Source: Streptomyces sp. AC558_RSS880
GTDB taxonomy: Bacteria > Actinomycetota > Actinomycetes > Streptomycetales > Streptomycetaceae
NCBI RefSeq assembly: GCF_019049255.1
Contig: NZ_JAGMUJ010000150.1
Span: forward strand, 343,724-407,723
Direction of reading: 5' to 3'
Length of the DNA stretch: 64,000 nucleotides
Below are positions 52,948 through 60,573 of this stretch, piece by piece. Below the pieces are notes generated by a model. That model saw only the letters and a list, made by a program, of their open reading frames with translations. It searched no databases and had not been told where the DNA came from. The position numbers and the translations under genes were made by a program. Each line of letters begins with the position of its first letter. The first letter of the stretch is position 1.

Positions 52948-53158
52948 CGGCCTCCCCCTCTGTCATCTCAACCTGAGAGCTTCACCGGACGGCCCGAAGG
53001 CGTCCGGCTTTCACCGTCGGTGAGAGCGGAAGCCGTCGACATCCGCCCTGCTTTCCAGAGTGACCTCGTCCGTGCGGTACGTGTGCCTGAGAGATTCCGG
53101 GGAGGATTTGCTCCTTCGGCGCCTCCGATGGTGTCCGGAGGGCTCTCCCGCACGGGGT
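52948..53158 (-). promoter_or_regulatory. Tandem glycine riboswitch upstream of gcvP
   Basis: On the minus strand the leader reads GCGGGAGAGCCCTCC, then GCGCCGAAGGAGCAAATC, AATCTCTCAGGCAC and CTCTGGAAAGCAGG, which is aptamer 1. Aptamer 2 follows: CGCTCTCACCGACGGTGAAA, AAGCTCTCAGGTTGAGA and GACAGAGGGGGAGG. The repeated CTCTCAGG elements mark two glycine aptamers. In this class glycine turns gcv gene expression on, so excess glycine induces its own cleavage. The 3' boundary is about 58 bases from the gcvP ATG. Confidence 0.92.
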
Positions 53159-53274
53159 CAGCAGCCGTTTGCCAGCGTACCAGCGAGCACCACACCGATA
53201 CCTCCGAGTGGCCGTCCAGCCGATTGTGCCGTTCTGTAGTGCTTACGGATGAGTTTGCGACCAGTGGAGGGCCT

Positions 53275-53649
53275 GTGCAGACCGACATCGATCCGCGCCA
53301 CCTGATCGGCCGCAAGGCGTTCGACCGCAACGGAACCCGGATCGGCACGATCGACGAGGTCTACCTCGACGACGCCACCGGCGTACCGGAGTGGGCGGCG
53401 ATACGCACCGGCCTGTTCAGCAGGGACGCCTTCGTCCCCCTGGAACCCAGCGACCTCATCGACGGCGCCCTCCACGTCCCCTTCGAACGCGCCCTCATCA
53501 AGGACGCCCCCGACTTCGGCGTGGGCCGCCACCTCTCCCCCGAACAGGAACTCCAGCTCTACCACCACTACGGCCTGGACCTCGCCGCTCCTCCTCCCCT
53601 CCCGGACCGCGACTTCGGCAAACTCGCCGGGAACGACAAGTCGTCCTGA
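53275..53649 (+). CDS. PRC-barrel domain protein
   Basis: This 124-aa protein has a PRC barrel: HLIGRKAFDRNGTRIGTIDE, VYLDDATGVPEWAAIRTGLF, FVPLEPSDLIDGALHVPF. The C-terminal EQELQLYHHYGLDLAAP helix is typical of Streptomyces members. PRC barrels bind other proteins in RNA processing or cell-envelope complexes. GTG 53275 has GTGGAGGG upstream. It is convergent with dinB. Confidence 0.93.
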   Translation: MQTDIDPRHLIGRKAFDRNGTRIGTIDEVYLDDATGVPEWAAIRTGLFSRDAFVPLEPSDLIDGALHVPFERALIKDAPDFGVGRHLSPEQELQLYHHYGLDLAAPPPLPDRDFGKLAGNDKSS

Positions 53650-53659
53650 TCCGCCCCGC

Positions 53660-55048
53660 TCACCCGCCCTCCGCTCGCACCCCGCCGTCGGCCCCCGCGC
53701 CCTCGGCCTCCCCGGGTCTTCGGGACACCAGCGGCAGCGGTTCCGCCGGTTGCAGAGCCGGGTCGTCGACACGGAAGGTCTTCACCCGGCCCGGCTCCGA
53801 GTCGGGTGTCTCGAAGCGCACCGTGACCCGGCCCAGCCCGCTTCCCTGTACCCATCCGGGCCCGTGCACGGCGTGCCGCACGTCGTGCCCCGCCGGCCAG
53901 CGCCGCTCGGCGGGCGTCTCCGGCTCAGGCGCGGGCGCGGCCTCGGCCTCCTCGTGCGGGAGGTCGTCCACGTGCCCGCCCGCCTGCGCGAACAGGTCCT
54001 CCTGCGTGTAGTCGGCCAGCCCGCTGACCCCGACCCCCAGCAACCGCACCCCGCCCGTCGTGTCGACCGAGTCCAGCAGCCGCGCGGCCGCCTCCCGCAC
54101 CACCGCCGGATCGTCCGTGGGACCCCGCAGCGTCTCGGACCGGGTGAGGGTCGAGAAGTCGTACCGGCGTACCTTCAATACGATGGTCCGCCCCGACAGG
54201 CCGGCCGCCCGCAGCCTGCGCACGCACCGGTCCGCGAGCCGCCGCACCTCCGTCCCCACCCGCAGCCGGTCGTGGATGTCCACGTCGTACGTGTCCTCGA
54301 CCGACACCGACTTGGCCTCCCGCTCGGCCACCACGGGCCGCTCGTCCCGGGCGAGCGCCATCGCGAACAGCGCGTGCCCGTGGGCCTTGCCCAGCAGCCG
54401 TACGAGCTCGTCCTCCCCGGCCTCGGCGAGCTCGTCGACCGTGTGGATCCCCGCCCGCCGCAGGTGATCACCGGTCGCCGGCCCGACGCCCGGCAGGGTG
54501 CGGACCGGCAGCGGCCCCAGCAGGGCCCGCTCCGTGCCCGGCTCGATCAGCACCAGTCCGTCCGGCTTCGCCTGCTCCGAGGCGATCTTCGCCAGCATCT
54601 TGGAGGCCGCGAGCCCCACCGACCCGGTGAGCCCCGTGACCGCCCGTATGTCCGCGCGCAGCTTCGCCCCGGCCAGACGCGCCGACCGCTCGTCCCAGGC
54701 CGCACCGCCGGCCTCCAGGTCCACGAACGCCTCGTCCAGACTCAGCGGCTCCACCAGTGGTGACAGGGCCTTCAACAACCCCATCACCTGCTCGCTGATC
54801 GACCGGTAGAGAGCGAACCTCGGCACCAGGTACGCGGCGTTCGGCGCGCGCCGCCGGGCCTGCGCCATGGGCATCGCCGAGTGGACGCCGAAGATCCGTG
54901 CCTCGTACGAGGCGGTGGCCACCACACCCCGCGGCCCGAGCCCGCCCACGACGACCGCCTTCCCGCGCAGGCTCGGCTTGGACGCCTGCTCCACCGAGGC
55001 GAAGAAGGCGTCCATGTCGAGATGCAGGATCGTGGGCGCGGATCTCAC
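53660..55048 (-). CDS. dinB: DNA polymerase IV (Y-family)
   Basis: This 462-aa translesion polymerase has the catalytic Asp in ILHLDMDAFFASVEQ, SLDEAFVDLEAGG with the second acidic pair, the thumb PGVGPATGDHLRRAG, and the little-finger region LKVRRYDFSTLTRSET. The C-terminal ~110 residues (after SGLADYTQEDLF) form a Pro/Glu-rich extension ending in a DUF-like beta segment (HGPGWVQGSGLGRVTVRFET) seen in actinobacterial DinB. A beta-clamp motif QEDLF is present. It copies damaged DNA at low fidelity. Confidence 0.95.
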   Translation of the reverse strand: MRSAPTILHLDMDAFFASVEQASKPSLRGKAVVVGGLGPRGVVATASYEARIFGVHSAMPMAQARRRAPNAAYLVPRFALYRSISEQVMGLLKALSPLVEPLSLDEAFVDLEAGGAAWDERSARLAGAKLRADIRAVTGLTGSVGLAASKMLAKIASEQAKPDGLVLIEPGTERALLGPLPVRTLPGVGPATGDHLRRAGIHTVDELAEAGEDELVRLLGKAHGHALFAMALARDERPVVAEREAKSVSVEDTYDVDIHDRLRVGTEVRRLADRCVRRLRAAGLSGRTIVLKVRRYDFSTLTRSETLRGPTDDPAVVREAAARLLDSVDTTGGVRLLGVGVSGLADYTQEDLFAQAGGHVDDLPHEEAEAAPAPEPETPAERRWPAGHDVRHAVHGPGWVQGSGLGRVTVRFETPDSEPGRVKTFRVDDPALQPAEPLPLVSRRPGEAEGAGADGGVRAEGG

Positions 55049-55107
55049 ATCTCCGATGCTGCCCTACGCCACTGACAACGGCCGTTCCCGGACGGCCCCG
55101 GACAGCC

Positions 55108-55791
55108 TCAGACCGCCTTGTTCCGCCGCCGGGCCAGCTCGTCCATCGGGTTGTGCCCGACCAGGGTCTCCCCGGTGTCGACGCGCTCCCCGTGCAGCTG
55201 GGACAGCGCGCTCTCCACGTCCCGCCACACCACGCCCACGGCGATGCCGAAGACACCCTGGCCGCCCTGGAGCAGGGCGTGGACCTCGTCGGGCGAGGTG
55301 CACTCGTAGACCGTGGCCCCGTCGCTCATCAGCGTCATGCGCTCCAGGTCGCTGAAGCCGCGCTCACGCAGGTGCTGGACCGCGGTGCGGATGTTCTGCA
55401 AGGAGACGCCCGTGTCCAGGAACCGCTTGACGATCTTCAGCACGACGACGTCGCGGAAGCTGTACAGCCGCTGCGTGCCCGATCCATGGGCCGGCCGCAC
55501 GCTCGGCTCGACCAGACCCGTACGGGCCCAGTAGTCGAGCTGCCGGTAGGTGATACCGGCGGCGGCGCAGGCCGTGGGCCCCCGGTAGCCGATCTGCTCG
55601 GACGCCATGGATGTCGCCCCTCCGCTGCTCGGCACAGCCGTCGGTCGCTGCGGAGCCTGGTCGATCGCGCCGCCGTGCGCGGGATGACCCCCGCTCGGAC
55701 GGAGCCGGGAGCTCTGGGGAGGGTACGGCCCGCCCGCCCCGAAACCGCGCCCGGGGGCACCCCCAGCCGTACCGTCGCCGCTGCTTCTCAC
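55108..55791 (-). CDS. MerR-family regulator
   Basis: This 227-aa protein has a disordered Gly/Pro/Ser-rich N-terminus (~1-58). A MerR HTH follows (YRGPTACAAAGITYRQLDYW, LYSFRDVVVLKIVKRFLDTG), then a C-terminal coiled/effector region (GVSLQNIRTAVQHLRERGF, DEVHALLQGGQGVFGIAVGV). It is one of two conserved MerR genes flanking the DUF151 gene in this cluster. GTG 55791 is chosen by recollection of homologues; upstream in-frame starts exist. Confidence 0.88.
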   Translation of the reverse strand: MRSSGDGTAGGAPGRGFGAGGPYPPQSSRLRPSGGHPAHGGAIDQAPQRPTAVPSSGGATSMASEQIGYRGPTACAAAGITYRQLDYWARTGLVEPSVRPAHGSGTQRLYSFRDVVVLKIVKRFLDTGVSLQNIRTAVQHLRERGFSDLERMTLMSDGATVYECTSPDEVHALLQGGQGVFGIAVGVVWRDVESALSQLHGERVDTGETLVGHNPMDELARRRNKAV

Positions 55792-55985
55792 GCCGACCTC
55801 CGTCCTTGACCTGCCTCCTCGAAGGTAGGCAGTCACCAAGGGTGCGTCAACGATCGCCACACTCGGCACGCCGAGTGATAATCACCCTAAGAGTGGTTTC
55901 CCGTACCTCACCGCGGGGAAAGGCTAGCCGAATGCGCTCGGCGCGAGCCACGACGGCCGACCCGGTCGGCGGCCGCCGACCGCCC

Positions 55986-56459
55986 TCACTGGTTACTGGA
56001 TCCGAAGTCCTCCGGCGAGATCTGGTCGAGGAACTCGCGGAACTTCTCCACCTCGTCCTCCTGCTCGTCCGGGATGGCGATCCCGGCGTCGTCGAGCACC
56101 GTGTCACTGCCGTAGATCGGCGTACCCGTCCGCAGGGCCAGCGCTATGGCGTCGGAGGGGCGGGCACTCACCTCGACGCCGCTGGCGAACACCAGCTCCG
56201 CGTAGAAGACGCCCTCGCGCAGATCGGTGATGCGTACTTCCGTGAGCTCCTGCCCGACGGCTTCCAGCACGTCCTTGAACAGGTCGTGGGTCAGCGGCCG
56301 TGCGGGTGCCATGCCCTGCTGGGCGAAGGCAATGGCCGTCGCCTCCCCCGGTCCGATCCAGATGGGGAGGTAGCGGTCGCCGCCCACTTCACGCAACAGC
56401 ACGATCGGTTGGTTGGAGGGCATCTCGACCCGGACACCTACGACATCGAGCTCGTTCAC
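55986..56459 (-). CDS. Bifunctional nuclease-family protein (DUF151/BFN)
   Basis: This 157-aa protein has the conserved strands MNELDVVGVRVEMPSNQPIV, YLPIWIGPGEATAIAFAQQG and ARPSDAIALALRTGTPIYGS, then an acidic tail (EDEVEKFREFLDQISPEDFG) of the BFN domain. Plant members show DNase/RNase activity; in bacteria the role is unknown. It sits between the two MerR genes on the same strand, a stable Streptomyces arrangement. Confidence 0.92.
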   Translation of the reverse strand: MNELDVVGVRVEMPSNQPIVLLREVGGDRYLPIWIGPGEATAIAFAQQGMAPARPLTHDLFKDVLEAVGQELTEVRITDLREGVFYAELVFASGVEVSARPSDAIALALRTGTPIYGSDTVLDDAGIAIPDEQEDEVEKFREFLDQISPEDFGSSNQ

Positions 56460-56542
56460 ACAGCAACCCTAGGCCGTGCCCGGGACGTTTGGGTAGTCGG
56501 GCAGGGAACGGGTGGCCGATCCGGGCCCCGCGCCGCTCCGTC

Positions 56543-57283
56543 TCAGGGCAGCCGTATCCCGAGTGCCGCCTGCACCAGCGCCGCGTGCAGCTTCACCGTG
56601 AGCCCCGCCAGCTCCTTCGTACGCGCCTGCGCGTGAGCCCTGGTCTGCGGGTTCCGGTGGCGCTTCAGCGGGGCGACGACCTGGTCCACCAGGCCGGCCT
56701 CGCGGTCGGCGGCGGCCTTCATCGCCCTCAGATGACGCGGCTCGATCCCGAACCGCCCCAGCTCGGTGATGAGCCCCGCGACGGTGACCGACTCGGCGTC
56801 GTACACGCCGTCCTCGACCGGGGCGAGCAGCCCGTACGACTCCCACTCGGCGAGCATCCGCTCGTCGATGCCGGCGGCCTCCAGCAGCCGGCCGCGCCCG
56901 ATGCGCGCCGCCGTGGACCCCTCGGCGGCGGGCTCCTGACCGGTGTCCCCGTCCCCCGGACGGCCCAGCACCGGCAGCTGGACGGCCTCGCCGCGCTCCA
57001 TGGCGTCAAGGTGCTCGCGGATCACCTTGAGCGGCAGATAGTGGTCGCGCTGCATGCGCAGCACATGGCCGAGGCGCTCGACGTCCCCGGCGCCGAACTT
57101 GCGGTACCCCGACGGGGTCCGCTGCGGCTCGATCAACCCCTCCGACTCCAGGAAACGGATCTTGGAGATGGTGACCTCGGGGAACTCCTCGCGCAGCACG
57201 TTCAGCACCGCGCCGATGCTCATCAGTCCGGTGCCCGCGGCGGCGGCGCCGTCGCCGGCACCGCCGCTCGGTGTCTGAACCAT
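56543..57283 (-). CDS. ftsR: MerR-family regulator FtsR
   Basis: This 246-aa protein has a MerR HTH (MSIGAVLNVLREEFPEVTIS, RFLESEGLIEPQRTPSGYRK) at ~21-60 and a long helical C-terminus. Gene order (FHA protein upstream, DUF151 downstream) and sequence match FtsR, which activates ftsZ in Corynebacterium. It lies 38 bp after the FHA gene, so they are probably cotranscribed. Confidence 0.88.
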   Translation of the reverse strand: MVQTPSGGAGDGAAAAGTGLMSIGAVLNVLREEFPEVTISKIRFLESEGLIEPQRTPSGYRKFGAGDVERLGHVLRMQRDHYLPLKVIREHLDAMERGEAVQLPVLGRPGDGDTGQEPAAEGSTAARIGRGRLLEAAGIDERMLAEWESYGLLAPVEDGVYDAESVTVAGLITELGRFGIEPRHLRAMKAAADREAGLVDQVVAPLKRHRNPQTRAHAQARTKELAGLTVKLHAALVQAALGIRLP

Positions 57284-57321
57284 GAACCTTCCCTGGGGTT
57301 CCCCGGACGGATCCGGGGAGG

Positions 57322-58125
57322 TCAGTAGCCCCGCTGGCTCGCGTAGAAGACCAGCCGGTACTTGCCGATCTGCACCTCGTCGCCGTTGGACAGGGCGACC
57401 TGGTCGATCCGCTCCCGGTTGACGTACGTGCCGTTCAGGCTGCCCACGTCGGCCACGGTGAAGGAGCCGTCCGGACCGCGCCGGAACTCCACGTGCCGAC
57501 GGGAGACCGTCACGTCGTCCAGGAAGATGTCGCTCTGCGGGTGACGCCCGGCCGTGGTCAGGTCGCCGTCCAGCAGGAAGCGGCTGCCCGAGTTCGGCCC
57601 GCGGCGCACGACCAGGAGCGCGGAACCCATCGGCAGTGCGTCGACGGCCGCCTGCGCCTCGGGAGAGAGCGTCGGCGTCGGCGTCTGACCAGTGGCCTCC
57701 GCGTCGTAGGCCTCGAGACCGGAGATCGAGATCGTGGACGTCGTCTCCGAGGGGCGCTCCGGGGTGACCCCGGGCCTCAGCGGCGCGCCGCAGTTGGAGC
57801 AGAAGCGGCTGTTCTCCGCGTTGCGGTTACCGCACCTCGTACACACCAGGGCCGACATGGACGGATCCTCCTGCCGCGGCTGCCCCCCAGGGGCGTGGGA
57901 CGCGTACGGGTCGGAGAACCCTCCCCCCGTACCCGAGGTCGACGGTTGCCCGAAACCTATGCCGCCGGACTGCGCAGGGTCAACGGACGGCGCGCCCTGA
58001 CCCACCTGGTCCCGGTACAGCGGACGCTGACCTTCCGCCTCAGGCTGTGCGCGATGACGAGCGGTCGCGTTGTCGCTGCCCTCTCGCCGCGCGCTCTTGC
58101 CGAACAACTTCGCAAACAACTTCAC
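57322..58125 (-). CDS. garA: Zinc-ribbon/FHA-domain protein (GarA/OdhI type)
   Basis: This 267-aa protein has an N-terminal disordered region, a zinc ribbon (CTRCGNRNAENSRFCSNCGA, ~100-120), and an FHA domain (~165-260: GRHPQSDIFLDDVTVSRRHV, SLNGTYVNRERIDQVALSNG). Between them SETTSTISISG holds the ETTS phosphorylation motif of GarA and OdhI, where Ser/Thr kinases phosphorylate a Thr and turn off inhibition of 2-oxoglutarate enzymes. The zinc ribbon is extra compared with mycobacterial GarA. GTG 58125 is the natural start. Confidence 0.9.
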   Translation of the reverse strand: MKLFAKLFGKSARREGSDNATARHRAQPEAEGQRPLYRDQVGQGAPSVDPAQSGGIGFGQPSTSGTGGGFSDPYASHAPGGQPRQEDPSMSALVCTRCGNRNAENSRFCSNCGAPLRPGVTPERPSETTSTISISGLEAYDAEATGQTPTPTLSPEAQAAVDALPMGSALLVVRRGPNSGSRFLLDGDLTTAGRHPQSDIFLDDVTVSRRHVEFRRGPDGSFTVADVGSLNGTYVNRERIDQVALSNGDEVQIGKYRLVFYASQRGY

Positions 58126-58315
58126 GGGCGATTCCCCTTGACCGAAACAGACCCGCCCGTGGGGCAGGACGAACCCTGACTGAACACATTGGCCGACCCG
58201 GACATCTTCACAACGTCCGCCTCCGCCAGACAGTTTCCACCACGCACCACCCATTCGGTGCGCCGACCCCCCGCAACCTCATGCCCTCGCCGAACACCCC
58301 TCATGCACCCCCGGT

Positions 58316-59215
58316 TCACCGGGAGGACGACCGAGCGTAGTCAGGCCGCTTCACCGCCCGCAAGGCATCCACGACGATCTTGGTCGACCGCTCCACGGTA
58401 ACGGTGGCCTGTTCTTTCTCGAGAGTCTGCACCACGCCTCCGGGGATGTTGAGCGCCGGCTCGAGGTCCTGCGGCTTGCCTATGACCTTGAAACGATAGG
58501 GCGCGGTGATCTTGTTCCCGTCCACGCCGACACCGTTTCCGGAGTCCGTCAGGTAGGTCCCCGCCACCACCCGCACACCGTTCACCTGGATCGCCTCGGC
58601 ACCGGCCGCGCGCAGCTCCTGGATGGCGTCGAGCAGCATGTCCGCCTCGACCATCCCCTTCGCGTCCTCGATGGTCATCATGATCCCGGGCCCCTGCGCG
58701 GCCACGGTGCCCGCCAGTACGCCGAGTTGCCGTTCCTTCTCGATCGTCTGCCTACGGGCCTCTTCGGCCTGGTCGGAACTGTTCTCCAGTTCGTCGCGCT
58801 GCTTCTCGAGTCCCTGCTTCTCGTCCTCAAGACGCTCTGTGCGGTCGTCGAGTTCATCGAGGATGCGCACAAGATCTTCCTGACGTGCCCCGCGCAGCGC
58901 GCTGTCGCCGTCGCTGTTCGACGCCACCTGAACGGCCAGACCGAAGCCCAGGCCGAACAGCAGCAGGGCCACGATGAGTTGGGCCCGGGTCACCCGCGGC
59001 GGCCACAGCCCCTTCACCAGCCGCTGCCGGCCGGTCAGACCGGGCGAGGGCTTCGGAACGTCCTCCTCCGCGGGTGCGGGTGCCCTCGTGGGCACCTCGG
59101 CGGGTACCTCCGCGGGCAGTTCCCTGCGCAGGCCGGCCGCGGGCGCGGCGTCCGGAGCGGGCCGCGGCGGGGACACCGCCGGGCGCGCCGTCTCGTTGTG
59201 CTCGTGCTCACTCAT
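58316..59215 (-). CDS. DUF881-family membrane protein (second of pair)
   Basis: This protein is about 299 aa. A Pro/Ala-rich N-terminal cytoplasmic tail is followed by one hydrophobic segment (LIVALLLFGLGFGLAVQVAS), a coiled coil (LDDRTERLEDEKQGLEKQRD, EARRQTIEKERQLGVLAG) and the DUF881 globular part (GPGIMMTIEDAKGMVEADML, VNGVRVVAGTYL). It is the second DUF881 gene flanking the Sbp gene. DUF881 is found in the division/wall clusters of actinobacteria and Bacillus; function unknown. Start may be ATG 59215 or GTG 59224, which overlaps the Sbp stop. Confidence 0.9.
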   Translation of the reverse strand: MSEHEHNETARPAVSPPRPAPDAAPAAGLRRELPAEVPAEVPTRAPAPAEEDVPKPSPGLTGRQRLVKGLWPPRVTRAQLIVALLLFGLGFGLAVQVASNSDGDSALRGARQEDLVRILDELDDRTERLEDEKQGLEKQRDELENSSDQAEEARRQTIEKERQLGVLAGTVAAQGPGIMMTIEDAKGMVEADMLLDAIQELRAAGAEAIQVNGVRVVAGTYLTDSGNGVGVDGNKITAPYRFKVIGKPQDLEPALNIPGGVVQTLEKEQATVTVERSTKIVVDALRAVKRPDYARSSSR

Positions 59216-59220
59216 CGGCC

Positions 59221-59553
59221 TCACGCCCGGAACACATGCCTGCGGATCGCCGCGGCGTTGGAGAAGATGCGGATGCCGAGGACCACCACGACGCCCGTCG
59301 ACAGCTGGGCCCCCACGCCGAGCTTGTCGCCGAGGAACACGATCAGGGCGGCGACGACGACGTTCGACAGGAACGACACCACGAAGACCTTGTCGTCGAA
59401 GATGCCGTCGAGCATGGCCCTCAGCCCTCCGAACACGGCGTCGAGCGCCGCGACGACGGCGATCGGCAGGTAAGGCTCGACGACCGCCGGAACCTCGGGC
59501 CGGACCAACAGTCCGGCCACGACTCCCACGACGAGGCCCAGTACGGCGATCAC
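59221..59553 (-). CDS. sbp: Small basic protein Sbp (DUF1290)
   Basis: This 110-aa protein has three to four hydrophobic segments (LGLVVGVVAGLLVRPEVPAV, VVSFLSNVVVAALIVFLGDK) and matches the DUF1290 family, whose Bacillus member Sbp lies in a division gene cluster. GTG 59553 overlaps the previous stop by GTGA. It lies between two DUF881 genes, so the three proteins probably act together at the membrane. Confidence 0.92.
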   Translation of the reverse strand: MIAVLGLVVGVVAGLLVRPEVPAVVEPYLPIAVVAALDAVFGGLRAMLDGIFDDKVFVVSFLSNVVVAALIVFLGDKLGVGAQLSTGVVVVLGIRIFSNAAAIRRHVFRA

Positions 59554-60455
59554 GATGCGTCCTTCTCGGTTATCGGCTGTGCGGTACGTACGATCACACT
59601 CGGTGCGGCGGACAGCCGGACGTCGTCCTCCACGGAGATGGCCGTCCGGATCCCGTAGTTCTCCTGCAGGACATGCAGATACAGCCCGTCCGCGCTGTTC
59701 TGGAACCGGTCGCTCAGCTCTCCGCCGTCTCCCACCGCGAGCACCGTGTACGGCGGCACCAGCGGTTTGTTGTCGACCAGTATCGCGTCTCCCGCGGCCC
59801 TGATCGCCGACAGGGCCGTCAGCCGCTGCCCGTTGATGGAGACGGCCTCGGCACCGGACTCCCACAGACCGTTGACCACACGCTGCATGTCACGGTCACG
59901 AACCCGCCCGGTGTCGGAGAAACCGGAGGTCGACCGGGCGTCCCCGTCACCGCCCGTGCTCGCGTCCTTGGCGTCGTCCACCACGAGCCGCACACCGGGC
60001 CCGTGCACCGCGGTGGCGCCCGAGAGGATGCCCACCAATGTGGACCGGTCACCTCCGCCACTGTCCCGGAGCGCCTCGCGCTGCCGCTCGCTCACGTCGG
60101 CACGCAGCTCGTCGACGCTGTCCTCGAGCCTGTCCGCGGCCTCGGTCTCCTGATCGATCCGGTCGATCAGCTCCTCACGCTCCTTGGCCACGACGGGAGC
60201 CGCGACCCGGGCCTGCGCGGCACCGACGGTCACGATCAGAGCGGCGAGCACCAGACCGCCGGCCAACCCCAGCTTCGCCCTGAGCGTCTTCGGCATGCCA
60301 CCGCCGCCGTCGGCCTTCCGCCGCGCGGCGGCCTCGGCGTATCCGTCGTCGAGGCTGTGGTCCATGACGTTGGTGATCAACGACATGGAGGCGTCCGGGC
60401 GAGCGGGCCGCGCGGGTGTGCTCCGAACGGGGGGTTGCTGCGGCATGCCGCACAT
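59550..60455 (-). CDS. DUF881-family membrane protein (first of pair)
   Basis: This 301-aa protein has one hydrophobic segment (LGLAGGLVLAALIVTVGAAQ), a coiled coil (EELIDRIDQETEAADRLEDS) and a DUF881 part (HGPGVRLVVDDAKDASTG, AVSINGQRLTALSAIRAAGD). It differs clearly from the second DUF881 protein, with a longer N-terminus. The three genes overlap or abut and form an operon. The start is not certain, since ATG 60446 is also in frame. Confidence 0.9.
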   Translation of the reverse strand: MCGMPQQPPVRSTPARPARPDASMSLITNVMDHSLDDGYAEAAARRKADGGGGMPKTLRAKLGLAGGLVLAALIVTVGAAQARVAAPVVAKEREELIDRIDQETEAADRLEDSVDELRADVSERQREALRDSGGGDRSTLVGILSGATAVHGPGVRLVVDDAKDASTGGDGDARSTSGFSDTGRVRDRDMQRVVNGLWESGAEAVSINGQRLTALSAIRAAGDAILVDNKPLVPPYTVLAVGDGGELSDRFQNSADGLYLHVLQENYGIRTAISVEDDVRLSAAPSVIVRTAQPITEKDAS

Positions 60456-60573
60456 CGTCGCACGCCGCAGCCACTACCTCCGAACGGACCTACCGGCGTG
60501 CCGGACAGGCCCCGTTGGGGACACTTGTCCGGCACGCACGCGTACCGCTCGTTTTAGCGCCCGCGCCGGCCGC

